From positions 310,001 through 374,000 of the forward strand of contig NZ_JAPCHW010000004.1 of assembly GCF_026107515.2 (NCBI RefSeq): a DNA stretch of 64,000 bases, read 5' to 3'. Position numbers and translations under genes: made by a program. Of the stretch, positions 34,418 to 42,554 are shown one piece after another. The notes under the pieces are model-generated. The model was given only the letters and a program-made list of their open reading frames with translations, was not told the origin of the DNA and did no database searches. How positions within the stretch are numbered: position 1 is the stretch's first letter; every line of letters begins with the position of its first letter. This DNA is from Glutamicibacter sp. MNS18 (GTDB lineage Bacteria; Actinomycetota; Actinomycetes; Actinomycetales; Micrococcaceae).

Positions 34418-35425
34418 TCACCGGCGCAAGGTCTGTGACGGCAGGAAGCCGAAATAGCGCCGGTATTCCCGGGCGAAACGTCCCAGGTGGCCAAAACCGC
34501 ACCGCTCGGCGATATCGGTGACGCTCACGCTTCCCGGGGTGGCCTCCAGCAGTAGCTGATGGGCATGGCGTAGCCGGGCGTCGCGCAACATTTGCGACGG
34601 GGTCGAGCCCGTTTCCCGGGATACCGCGATTTGCAGGGTCCGGACCGATACCCCCAGCGCTTCGGCGAGGTCGCCCATCGTCAGGTCCTCGTTGCTGTGT
34701 GCCTCCAGCACTGCGAGAAAATCTGCGACCAGATCCGATGTGCCGGCTGAGGGGCGCGCCTGCTCCCACTGGGCCAAGCTCGAGGAATAGTTCGATTGCG
34801 TGGCCAGTAGCCACCGTGCCAGCACCATTTCCTCGTGAAGGCGCCGTGTGTAGGAGTTCGCAGGGGCAGGGGACTCGTTGAGCAGGTCGTGATAGTCGTA
34901 GACCGCCCGGATGAAAGACTGTCCGGCGGCGGTGGAGGTATCCATGGTTGGTGCCAAGTGAAGAAGGGCCTGAAGGCCTGCCCCGTAGAGCGACTCCGCC
35001 GCGTGGGTCAAGGATTGGCGGGGTGCCGTAATGATCAGCTGCGGCGTACCGGACTGCCATGTCATGGAGAAGTCCCGATCAATCGGGGGAACCGATGCAG
35101 TCTGCGGATCCGAATCGAAGACCGTGGACCCCACGGTGAGTTCCGCCCTGCCGGCCAAGGGGACCTGGACCATGAAGAAGGTCTCCAATGCCTGCGGGCT
35201 GATGCGTACCGCTGCCCCGTAGTCCAGGATGTGAATGCCGAATCCCGCTCCTGTGGTGCGCAGGCTCATCTTGACGCTACCGCGGGGGCCAAGCGCTTTC
35301 AGATCGTGCGGACAGAACAGGGCGCTGACTCTCTCACGGGCCTCTTGCGGATCGGGGGTTGCCAGTGTGGGCAGGCTGTTCAAGACACGGCGCGGAGACG
35401 GTGCAACATATTGCGGGCTCAGCAT
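34418..35425 (-). CDS. AraC-family regulator of the indole monooxygenase operon
   Basis: The 335-residue protein has an N-terminal AraC-type sensor domain (MVQVPLAGRAELTVGSTVF) and a C-terminal double helix-turn-helix (MGDLAEALGVSVRTLQIAVSRETGSTPSQML, DIAERCGFGHLGRFAREYRRYFGFLPSQTL). It is divergent from the SDR-styA-styA2B operon. Regulators of the AraC type (IifR) also control known Gram-negative indole-oxidation clusters. AGGAG precedes the ATG. A perfect palindrome 17 nt upstream (35442-35453) may be its own operator. Confidence 0.85.
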   Translation of the reverse strand: MLSPQYVAPSPRRVLNSLPTLATPDPQEARERVSALFCPHDLKALGPRGSVKMSLRTTGAGFGIHILDYGAAVRISPQALETFFMVQVPLAGRAELTVGSTVFDSDPQTASVPPIDRDFSMTWQSGTPQLIITAPRQSLTHAAESLYGAGLQALLHLAPTMDTSTAAGQSFIRAVYDYHDLLNESPAPANSYTRRLHEEMVLARWLLATQSNYSSSLAQWEQARPSAGTSDLVADFLAVLEAHSNEDLTMGDLAEALGVSVRTLQIAVSRETGSTPSQMLRDARLRHAHQLLLEATPGSVSVTDIAERCGFGHLGRFAREYRRYFGFLPSQTLRR

Positions 35426-35441
35426 CGGTGGACTCCTGTGT

Positions 35442-35453
35442 GCACTGCAGTGC
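35442..35453. promoter_or_regulatory. 12-bp perfect palindrome GCACTGCAGTGC
   Basis: It lies 17 nt upstream of the AraC start, in the divergent region with the SDR-styA operon. It is a candidate autoregulatory site; a chance palindrome cannot be excluded. Confidence 0.35.
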
Positions 35454-35530
35454 GCGAATCGGATGTCGGGTGCGCATTCTGGCTAGTGCCATTTCGCGGG
35501 CGGAACTACTTTTGATTCAGGTCATCAATT

Positions 35531-35544
35531 ATGACACGAATCAC
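35531..35544. promoter_or_regulatory. Operator-like ATGACACGAATCAC (site 4, weak)
   Basis: Its outer parts (ATGAC, TCAC) equal those of the site at 41110-41123 and the five bases between differ. It lies 24 nt upstream of the SDR start. An overlapping GTCAT-N5-ATGAC inverted repeat covers 35521-35535. Confidence 0.3.
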
Positions 35545-35567
35545 ACTATGTCCTGGAGGGGATGTCG

Positions 35568-36356
35568 ATGAAAAAGCTGGCAGAGCGTGTCGTGCTCGTC
35601 ACCGGAGGTGCGACCAAAATCGGCGTTGGAGTAGCGGCAACCCTGATTGAAGCCGGAGCCCGCGTGGTGGTCGCCGACATCAATGCCTCGGGCGGTGCCG
35701 AACTGGTGAAACTGCAACCTGCTGTGGATTTCCGGGAAACCGATATCACCGATGACAGCGCCTTGAGGGACCTGGTCGCTCGGATCGAGGCAGACTACGG
35801 CCGCTTGGACGGCCTGGTGAATCTGGCTTGCAGCTATCTTGACGAGGGCATTGAATCAACCCGAAGTGACTGGTTGACCGCATTGGATGTCAACGTCGTT
35901 TCCGGCGTTATGCTCTGTAAGCTCGCCAGGCCCCTGCTGGCAGCCTCGGGGAACGGGGCCATAGTGAACTTTTCCTCGATTTCAAGCACTGTGGCGCAGA
36001 CCGGGCGCTGGCTCTACCCGGCCAGTAAAGCGGCCATCGTCCAGGTGACCAGGTCCTTGGCCGCGGATCTTGCGGCGGAGGGGATCAGGGTCAATTCGGT
36101 GAGTCCGGGGTGGACATGGTCGAAGATCATGGATCAGTTATCGGGCGGGAACCTGGAAAAGACCGATGCCGTGGCTGCGCCGTTCCACATGCTCGGCCGG
36201 GTGGGCAGGCCCGAGGAAATCGGGAACGTGGTGGCCTTCCTGTTATCCGATGAAGCTTCATTCGTCACCGGGGCCGACTGGGCGGTAGACGGTGGGTATT
36301 CGGCGCTAGGCCCGGAACAAAATGTGCCGGCCATTCCACTGTTGGCGGCCCCCTAG
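35568..36356 (+). CDS. Short-chain dehydrogenase/reductase, IifB-like
   Basis: The 262-residue classical SDR shows LVTGGATKIGVGVA (nucleotide motif) and VNLACSY. The catalytic Ser is in NFSSISS, and YPASK (YxxxK) and SVSPGW follow. In Acinetobacter-type indole pathways the SDR IifB turns the monooxygenase product (indole 2,3-epoxide or its diol) into 3-hydroxyindolin-2-one (dioxindole). Position directly before styA supports the same role. Two ATGs, 35562 and 35568, are possible; the second has GGAGG at better spacing. It starts the operon SDR-styA-styA2B-flavoprotein. Confidence 0.82.
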   Translation: MKKLAERVVLVTGGATKIGVGVAATLIEAGARVVVADINASGGAELVKLQPAVDFRETDITDDSALRDLVARIEADYGRLDGLVNLACSYLDEGIESTRSDWLTALDVNVVSGVMLCKLARPLLAASGNGAIVNFSSISSTVAQTGRWLYPASKAAIVQVTRSLAADLAAEGIRVNSVSPGWTWSKIMDQLSGGNLEKTDAVAAPFHMLGRVGRPEEIGNVVAFLLSDEASFVTGADWAVDGGYSALGPEQNVPAIPLLAAP

Positions 36357-36400
36357 AACCACTGGAAAATCCCATAACTCAAAGGAACGAGGACACGAGC

Positions 36401-37636
36401 ATGGCAACACGTACCATCACCATCGTCGGTGCGGGACAGTCCGGACTACAGCTGGGCATCGGCCTGCTGGGGGCAGGCTACGAGGTCAACCTCATTTCGA
36501 ACCGCACCCCGGATCAAATCCGCAACGGGGCAATCGCCTCAAGCCAATGCATGTTCGATCAGGCCCTGGGGCATGAACGTGCGTTGGGCCTGGATCTGTG
36601 GCCGGACGCGCCACCGGTTGAAGGCATCTCGTTCACCGTGGCTCCCCCGGACGCCCCAGGCGTGAAAGCCGTCAGCTGGGCGCACCGGCTGGATGCGCCG
36701 GCCCAGTCCATTGACCAGCGAGTGAAATTCCCGGCGTTCATGGAGGTGTTTTCGGCGCGGGGCGGGAATCTGGTTTTCGAGGATGCAGGGATTGCTGAAC
36801 TTGAGCGTTACTCCCGCGACAGCGACCTGGTCATCGTGGCGGCTGGCAAGGGAGAGATCGCCCAGCTGTTCCAGCGTGATGACCAGCGTAGCCACTATTC
36901 ATCTCCACAGCGGGCACTGGCCTTGACCTATGTCAATGGAATGAGGCCACGCGAGGAGTACTCGGCCGTGAACTTCAATCTCATCCCCGGGGTGGGGGAG
37001 TACTTCGTCTTCCCGGCCCTCACCGTCACGGGCCCCTGCGAAATCATGGTCTTCGAGGGAATTCCCGGATCCGAGATGGATTCCTGGAAGGGGCTGGCCC
37101 CCGCGGAGCATCTGGAGAACTCGTTACGCATCCTGAAGCGTTACCTGCCTTGGGAGGCTGAACGATGCACCGAGGTGGAACTGACCGATGCCAGCGGTGT
37201 GCTCCAGGGCCGGTTCCCACCCACCGTACGTCACCCGTTGGCTACACTGCCTTCCGGGCGGACCGTGCTGGGCATGGCCGACGTTGTGGTACTCAACGAC
37301 CCGATCACCGGGCAGGGCTCGAACAATGCCGCCAAATGTGCTGCGGCATACCTGCGTGGAATCCTCGCCCACGAAGACGCACCGTACACCGATGACTTCA
37401 AACAGGGACTTTTCGAGGACTACTGGGCCTACGCCAAACACGTGGCGGCCTGGACCAATGCCATGTTGGCCCCACCGGCACCGCACGCCCTGCAGCTGCT
37501 GGGTACCGCACAGGAAAACCCGCAGGTGGCTCGGCGCTTCGCCAACGGATTCGATTACCCGCCTGATTTCGCTTCGTGGTTCATGAGCCCTGAAGCCGCC
37601 AAGTCCTATCTGGAATCGTTTACGGCCGTTCGCTAG
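36401..37636 (+). CDS. styA1: StyA-type FAD monooxygenase (styrene/indole monooxygenase, StyA1-like)
   Basis: The 411-residue group E flavoprotein monooxygenase has an N-terminal dinucleotide motif IVGAGQSGLQLG. NGAIASSQCMFDQAL is typical of styrene monooxygenase oxygenases, and a C-terminal FAD segment DPITGQGSNNAAKCA is present. It has no bound NADH site and needs reduced FAD from a reductase. The companion gene 43 nt downstream is a StyA2B-type oxygenase-reductase fusion, the pair known from Rhodococcus opacus 1CP. Such actinobacterial (E2-type) enzymes epoxidise styrene poorly and indole readily. Anthranilate genes nearby favour indole as the natural substrate. Confidence 0.88.
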   Translation: MATRTITIVGAGQSGLQLGIGLLGAGYEVNLISNRTPDQIRNGAIASSQCMFDQALGHERALGLDLWPDAPPVEGISFTVAPPDAPGVKAVSWAHRLDAPAQSIDQRVKFPAFMEVFSARGGNLVFEDAGIAELERYSRDSDLVIVAAGKGEIAQLFQRDDQRSHYSSPQRALALTYVNGMRPREEYSAVNFNLIPGVGEYFVFPALTVTGPCEIMVFEGIPGSEMDSWKGLAPAEHLENSLRILKRYLPWEAERCTEVELTDASGVLQGRFPPTVRHPLATLPSGRTVLGMADVVVLNDPITGQGSNNAAKCAAAYLRGILAHEDAPYTDDFKQGLFEDYWAYAKHVAAWTNAMLAPPAPHALQLLGTAQENPQVARRFANGFDYPPDFASWFMSPEAAKSYLESFTAVR

Positions 37637-37679
37637 CCGTCGCCTGGATCCGAACATCCATAATCCATAGGAGAAACCA

Positions 37680-39413
37680 ATGCGTACCATCGCCATCGTC
37701 GGAGCCGGGGAATCCGGTGCCCAACTTGCCCTTGCCCTGCAGCATGCCGGGCACCGGGTCGCCCTTTACTCGGACCGGGACCCTGAACAGATCCGAAGCG
37801 GAGCCATCACCTCCAGCCAATGCGTTTTTTCCTCAGCGTTGCAAGTCCAGCAACCGATGTCGCTGGCTCAGGCCAGCACCGGTGATCTGGGAATTACCGG
37901 AATGCACCTGCACGTCGAGGGAACCGAAACACATCCAGCCGTCGATTGGCAAGGCACCCTGGACCGGCCCGCTTTGTCGGTTGACCAACGCGTCAAGTGC
38001 GCCCATTGGATTGAGGCCTTCATTGAACGGGGAGGCGATTTCCGTGTCGAGAAGGTCGGGGTGCAGCGATTGGAGGAGCTGACCGCGACACAGGACCTGG
38101 TTGTCGTCTGCAGCGGCAAGGGCGAGCTGGGACAGGTCTTCACCACCGATCGCGCCAAGACGCCTTTCGACCGCCCGCAGCGTGCCGTGGCGGTAACCTA
38201 CGTCAAACCCGAACACGGGAGGCGCGAGGAGACGGATGCTTCCATGATCCGCATGAACATGGTTCCCGGCGTCGGTGAGTTCTTTACCTTCCCCGGTCTG
38301 AGCGTCAACGGGCCGTGCCAGATGATGGTTTTCGAGGCGGTGCCCGGCGGGCCAATGGATCGATGGGATCGCGTGCAATCTGCAGCCGAGCATCTGGAAA
38401 CCTCCCTGGAACTGCTGCGGGAGTACTTCCCGCACGAGTATCCGCGGTTCCGCGCGGCTGTCCTGAATGATCCCGGTGCTTGCCTCCGCGGAAGAATTAC
38501 CCCGGTGGTGCGTTCGGCGGTCGGAAAACTCCCCAGCGGTAGGAATGTCCTGGGGCTGGGTGATGCGGTCATGCTCAACGATCCTTTGACCGGCCAGGGG
38601 TCGAACAACGCCACGATCGCAGCCGACCACTATGCCCGGGCGATCAACGTCCATGGGGATGCCGAATTCCATGAAGATTGGATGGCCCGGACCTTCGACG
38701 AGTTCTGGAGAGGTTGGGGGCAGTTTTCCACGACCTGGACCAATGCGATGCTGCGTCAGCGCAAGCCGTGGCAACACGAGGTCCTTGCCAATGCGCAGCA
38801 GCACGACTCGCTGGCAACGGCACTGGTCAACGCCTTCGACGACCCGCGAACCCTCTTTCCCTGGTGGTTCGACGAGGAAGAAGCCAAGGAGTTCACGGAC
38901 CGGATTGTCGCTGAGGAAGGTGCCCGGCTGGACTTGCGAGACTTCCGTTCGACCCTGGGGCAATTCGCCACCGGAGTCACCGTGGTCACCACCCGTACCC
39001 CGCAAGGGGCCAAGGCCGGCATGACCGCCAACTCGTTTACGTCGGTATCCATGGATCCGCCGCTTGTCCTATGGTGCCCGAGCAAGTTCGCTCCAAGCCT
39101 CGCGGATTTCGAATCCTCCACGCACTTCGCCATCAACGTCCTGGAATCCTCGCAGCACATGATTTCCAGGCAATTCGCCACACCTTCGGATGACAAGTTC
39201 GCGGGTGTCGACTACACCGAAGGCGTTGCCGGGGTGCCGGTACTTGATGGTGCCGTTGCCACCTTCCAATGCCGAACGGTCGCGAGACATGATGCGGGGG
39301 ACCATTTCATCTATGTGGGAGAGGTGGAACAGTATCTACGGGCCGAAGGTGATCCCCTGGTGTTCCATGCCGGTGCCTACCACCGGACCGCGCTGCACCC
39401 GGACTTCAGCTAG
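37680..39413 (+). CDS. styA2B: StyA2B: fused styrene/indole monooxygenase and flavin reductase
   Basis: The 577-residue natural fusion has an oxygenase part at residues 1 to about 410 (IVGAGESGAQLALAL, SGAITSSQCVFSS, DPLTGQGSNNATIA). A flavin reductase domain at about 415-577 (FRSTLGQFATGVTVVTTRT, TANSFTSVSMDPPLVLW, HDAGDHFIYVGEV) follows. The reductase supplies reduced FAD to its own and the neighbouring StyA active site. It overlaps no gene and sits between styA (43 nt) and a second flavoprotein gene (19 nt). AGGAG precedes the ATG. The combination StyA1 plus StyA2B is rare outside actinobacteria. Confidence 0.9.
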   Translation: MRTIAIVGAGESGAQLALALQHAGHRVALYSDRDPEQIRSGAITSSQCVFSSALQVQQPMSLAQASTGDLGITGMHLHVEGTETHPAVDWQGTLDRPALSVDQRVKCAHWIEAFIERGGDFRVEKVGVQRLEELTATQDLVVVCSGKGELGQVFTTDRAKTPFDRPQRAVAVTYVKPEHGRREETDASMIRMNMVPGVGEFFTFPGLSVNGPCQMMVFEAVPGGPMDRWDRVQSAAEHLETSLELLREYFPHEYPRFRAAVLNDPGACLRGRITPVVRSAVGKLPSGRNVLGLGDAVMLNDPLTGQGSNNATIAADHYARAINVHGDAEFHEDWMARTFDEFWRGWGQFSTTWTNAMLRQRKPWQHEVLANAQQHDSLATALVNAFDDPRTLFPWWFDEEEAKEFTDRIVAEEGARLDLRDFRSTLGQFATGVTVVTTRTPQGAKAGMTANSFTSVSMDPPLVLWCPSKFAPSLADFESSTHFAINVLESSQHMISRQFATPSDDKFAGVDYTEGVAGVPVLDGAVATFQCRTVARHDAGDHFIYVGEVEQYLRAEGDPLVFHAGAYHRTALHPDFS

Positions 39414-39432
39414 GCAGCGGAAAGGGAAGGGC

Positions 39433-41049
39433 ATGACTGCTGATTATGTGATCATCGGTTCGGGAATCAATGCATTGGTTGCCGCTGCGGAACTCTCGCG
39501 TGCCGGGGCCAGTGTCACGATGGTCGAGGAGCGTCAGCGCATCGGTGGCTTCATCGATTCGGGTGAGCTGACGAAACCCGGTTTCATCCACGACACCTAC
39601 TCCTCATGGCACCCGCTGTTCGTGGCCGGTGCCGCCTATGCCGAACTGGGTGAAGAGCTCCATCGGCGGGGACTTCGATACCGGAACCTCCAGGACGCCG
39701 ACACCCCGTGGGTCTGCGCAAGTACCGGGACAGACTCCCGGGGGAGAACGACTACGGTACTCGCGCACCGGGATCCGGCGCGGACGGCAGAGCTTTTCGA
39801 GTTCGCCGAGGATCGTGACGCCTACCGGCGGCTGATGGAGGAGTTCGGCAAGCAGGCGCCGGTCGTCTTCGCGGCGCTGGGAAACGAAGCGAACTGGCCG
39901 GGCCTGGCCAAGACAATCCGGGGCATTGCCCGGCTTGGATACAACGGCGCCCAGTCACTGGTCCGCCAGGCGCTGATGAGCGGGCGGAACCTGACGCGCA
40001 GTCGGTTCAAGGGAAATGAGACCGACCAGCTGTGGGCACCGTGGTTACTGCATGCAGGGCTGGGCCCGGACCAAGCCAGTGGTGGCATCATGTTGCCGGT
40101 GATGGCCGCGAGTATGCATCAATTCGGATTGCCGGTCGTCGAGGGAGGCGCCGCGAACTTCGTCCGGGCGTTCGAATCGCTTCTGCTGGACAACGGGGTA
40201 CAGATCCTGACCGGAACCCGCGCCGAAGGCATCGAGGTCCTCAATGGCCGTGCCTCCGCGGTGCGCACCACTGCGGGCACCCTTGAAACCGGGTATGGCG
40301 TACTTGCTTCGGTCTCGGTTCCGCAGCTGTACTCCGGCCTGCTCAAGCAGCCGGAGCTCAGTGCCAAGCGGCGTGCAGAAGCCGAGGGTTACCTGCCGGG
40401 GCGGGCGGCCATGCAAGTACATCTGGCATTGAACGGACCGGTCCCGTGGACGGATCAGCGTTTGCGGCGAACCCCGCTGATCCACATCAGCACGGGGTCG
40501 GACTCCACGGCCATCGCCTGCGCCCAAGCCGAGGCCGGACTGTTGCCGGCCGAGCCGACCATTGTGGTCGGACAGCAGTCGTTGTTGGATCCAACGCGCG
40601 CCCCGCAGGGGAAGGCCACATTGTGGATCCAGCTCCAGGAGGTTCCATTCCGGCCCCTGGCCGACGCCGCCGGCGAGTTGGAATGCCACGGCGAATGGAC
40701 GGAAGAGCTCAGCCGCGGATACCTGGAACGTGTCCTGTCGGTGATCGAAACTCATGCACCGGGACTGCGTGGGGTGGTCCTGGCAAGCGCATCGATCAAC
40801 CCGCGCGAGCTTGAGCGGCAGAACCGCAATGCCGTGGCCGGAGATCCCTATGGGGGTGCCACGGACCTGTACCAGAACCTGTTCTGGAGGCCCGCGCCGC
40901 GACTGGCTACCGGTCGTTCCCCGGTCAAGGGACTGTGGCATATCGGTGCGGCCACGCATCCTGGCCCGGGACTGGGCGGCGGGTCGGGGCACCTGGTGGC
41001 CCAACAATTGATCCGGCGTGGGCTGCACCGGAAAGGGTGGGAACCGTAA
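39433..41049 (+). CDS. Phytoene-dehydrogenase-like FAD oxidoreductase
   Basis: The 538-residue flavoprotein of the CrtI/amine-oxidase superfamily shows YVIIGSGINALVAAAELSRAGASVTMVEE at the N terminus, GFIHDTYSSWHPLF, and a C-terminal FAD segment LWHIGAATHPGPGLGGGSGHLVA. Carotenoid genes are absent, so it is unlikely to act on carotenoids. In this operon a dehydrogenation of dioxindole to isatin, or of another hydroxyindolinone, would fit. This is inference. The frame extends far upstream inside styA2B, but the ATG at 39433 with AAGGGAAGGG is clearly the start. Confidence 0.78.
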   Translation: MTADYVIIGSGINALVAAAELSRAGASVTMVEERQRIGGFIDSGELTKPGFIHDTYSSWHPLFVAGAAYAELGEELHRRGLRYRNLQDADTPWVCASTGTDSRGRTTTVLAHRDPARTAELFEFAEDRDAYRRLMEEFGKQAPVVFAALGNEANWPGLAKTIRGIARLGYNGAQSLVRQALMSGRNLTRSRFKGNETDQLWAPWLLHAGLGPDQASGGIMLPVMAASMHQFGLPVVEGGAANFVRAFESLLLDNGVQILTGTRAEGIEVLNGRASAVRTTAGTLETGYGVLASVSVPQLYSGLLKQPELSAKRRAEAEGYLPGRAAMQVHLALNGPVPWTDQRLRRTPLIHISTGSDSTAIACAQAEAGLLPAEPTIVVGQQSLLDPTRAPQGKATLWIQLQEVPFRPLADAAGELECHGEWTEELSRGYLERVLSVIETHAPGLRGVVLASASINPRELERQNRNAVAGDPYGGATDLYQNLFWRPAPRLATGRSPVKGLWHIGAATHPGPGLGGGSGHLVAQQLIRRGLHRKGWEP

Positions 41050-41109
41050 CCGTGAGACCTCTGTCCATGAACTGCAAGCGCTGCTAAGCTGTCATTCAAT
41101 AGAAAAAGT

Positions 41110-41123
41110 ATGACGATCGTCAC
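41110..41123. promoter_or_regulatory. Operator-like palindrome ATGACGATCGTCAC (site 2)
   Basis: It contains the perfect palindrome TGACGATCGTCA, 62 nt upstream of the isatin-hydrolase-like gene, followed by AAACTATC. It is the best-formed member of the repeated site family also seen at 33773 and 53673. Confidence 0.5.
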
Positions 41124-41185
41124 AAACTATCAATATTTCCTGGCCGGCGCCATCCGGCGTCAACCAACTAGGCATTGGAGTACCC

Positions 41186-41959
41186 ATGAGCCCCTTGAAC
41201 AACGTGCTGTCCTCACTGGCATCCGGGTCGGTGAAAGTCGTGGATCTCACCGCGCCGTTATCCGCCGATACCCCGACGTTGGTCCTGCCCGAGCCATTCG
41301 CGAACCTCGTGGATTTCAGTCTCGATGAGGTTTCGGCCTACAACGAACCGGGCCCATTCTGGAAGCACCACAACATCCATACGGGTGAGCATATCGGTAC
41401 CCATATCGATGCCCCGATCCACTGGATCTCGGGGAGGGATGGAAAGGATGTCTCGCAATTGGACCCGGCACGCCTGGTGGGGCCCGCCGTGGTGCTGGAC
41501 TTCAGCGCGGAAGCGGCAGCGGATCCGGATTTCCTGATTGATGTGCACCATCTGCGTGAAAGGGCGGAAGCCAAGGGACCGTTCCCCGCGAACGCCTGGC
41601 TACTCTTCCGGACCGGATGGGATCAGTACGGACACGACAAGCAGGCGTTCCTGAACCTTGATGACACCGGTTCGCACACCCCGGGGTTCACGGTCGAATG
41701 CGCTCGTTATATCGCCGATGAACTGGAGATCTCCGGGATCGGTGTGGAAACCGTGGGGATTGATGCGGGAAATGCCGGGGCATTGGAACCTCCCTTCCCG
41801 ATGCACTACTACCTGCTGGGGGCCGACAAATACGGTATAACGTCGTTGAAGAACCTGGACAAGCTGCCGTCGAATGGTGCCATGATCGTTGTCTGCCCGC
41901 TGCCGATCGTCGGCGGTACCGGTGCCCCAACCCGCGTGTTGGCGCTGGTCCAGGAGTAG
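41186..41959 (+). CDS. Cyclase-family metal hydrolase, probable isatin hydrolase
   Basis: The 257-residue protein of the cyclase (PF04199) family contains the metal-binding signature HIGTHIDAPIHW (His69, His73, Asp75, His79). The C terminus has PPFPMHYYLLGADKYG. Members include kynurenine formamidase and isatin hydrolase, both Mn/Zn enzymes that open amide bonds. Between indole oxygenase genes and anthranilate-CoA genes, hydrolysis of isatin to isatinate is the most economical role. Kynurenine formamidase is less likely because no tryptophan dioxygenase or kynureninase gene is present. GGAG lies six bases before the ATG. Confidence 0.82.
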   Translation: MSPLNNVLSSLASGSVKVVDLTAPLSADTPTLVLPEPFANLVDFSLDEVSAYNEPGPFWKHHNIHTGEHIGTHIDAPIHWISGRDGKDVSQLDPARLVGPAVVLDFSAEAAADPDFLIDVHHLRERAEAKGPFPANAWLLFRTGWDQYGHDKQAFLNLDDTGSHTPGFTVECARYIADELEISGIGVETVGIDAGNAGALEPPFPMHYYLLGADKYGITSLKNLDKLPSNGAMIVVCPLPIVGGTGAPTRVLALVQE

Positions 41960-42095
41960 CAGGCCATCACGAATCCGACTCGGCGCAAAGCGGATAACGC
42001 ACCGCGCCGAACGGATAGATCAAGATCACTGTCCTTGCCACCATTGATTCAACAACGCATCAGCGTTGGGTCATCGTCAAAGCGAGGAACGGATC

Positions 42096-42554
42096 ATGAC
42101 GCATTCGACCATGGATCGGCCAGACACCGCAGCGGTAACAGGGCAGGACCTCAAAGAGGCCATGCGGGCCTGGAAGTCCGGAATCACCATCATCACCACC
42201 TCGGGAACCCAGGGGATGCCGGTGGGACTGGTGAGCAATTCCTTCACCTCCGTTTCCCTGAACCCGCCACTGGTGTCCTGGTGCGTGGATCTGAATTCCT
42301 CGTCCATCGATACCTGGAGCACCACCGGTGCATACTCCGTGCATATCCTGGCTGACGGTCAGGAGGAGTGGATTAGCCGGTTTGCGGCACGTGGTACCCG
42401 GAAGTTCCACAGATTGGATGTGGAGCGAAGCCTGGTGGGCACTCCGGTGCTGGATATCCGGGGGACACGTATGGATTGCACCCTCGCTCAACGCCACGAG
42501 GCCGGGGACCACCTGATCCTCGTGGGCCAAGTGCACCGGATCGAGATGAGATGA
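42096..42554 (+). CDS. Flavin reductase of a two-component monooxygenase
   Basis: The 152-residue protein of the flavin reductase-like FMN-binding family shows WKSGITIITTSGTQGMPVGLV, SNSFTSVSLNPPLVSWCVD and a final HEAGDHLILVGQVHRIE. It overlaps the luciferase-like monooxygenase gene by four bases, so it should deliver reduced FMN to that enzyme. It is clearly related to, but distinct from, the reductase domain of StyA2B. The ATG at 42096 has GAGGA; the frame opens earlier at a TTG (42066) without a ribosome site. Confidence 0.87.
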   Translation: MTHSTMDRPDTAAVTGQDLKEAMRAWKSGITIITTSGTQGMPVGLVSNSFTSVSLNPPLVSWCVDLNSSSIDTWSTTGAYSVHILADGQEEWISRFAARGTRKFHRLDVERSLVGTPVLDIRGTRMDCTLAQRHEAGDHLILVGQVHRIEMR

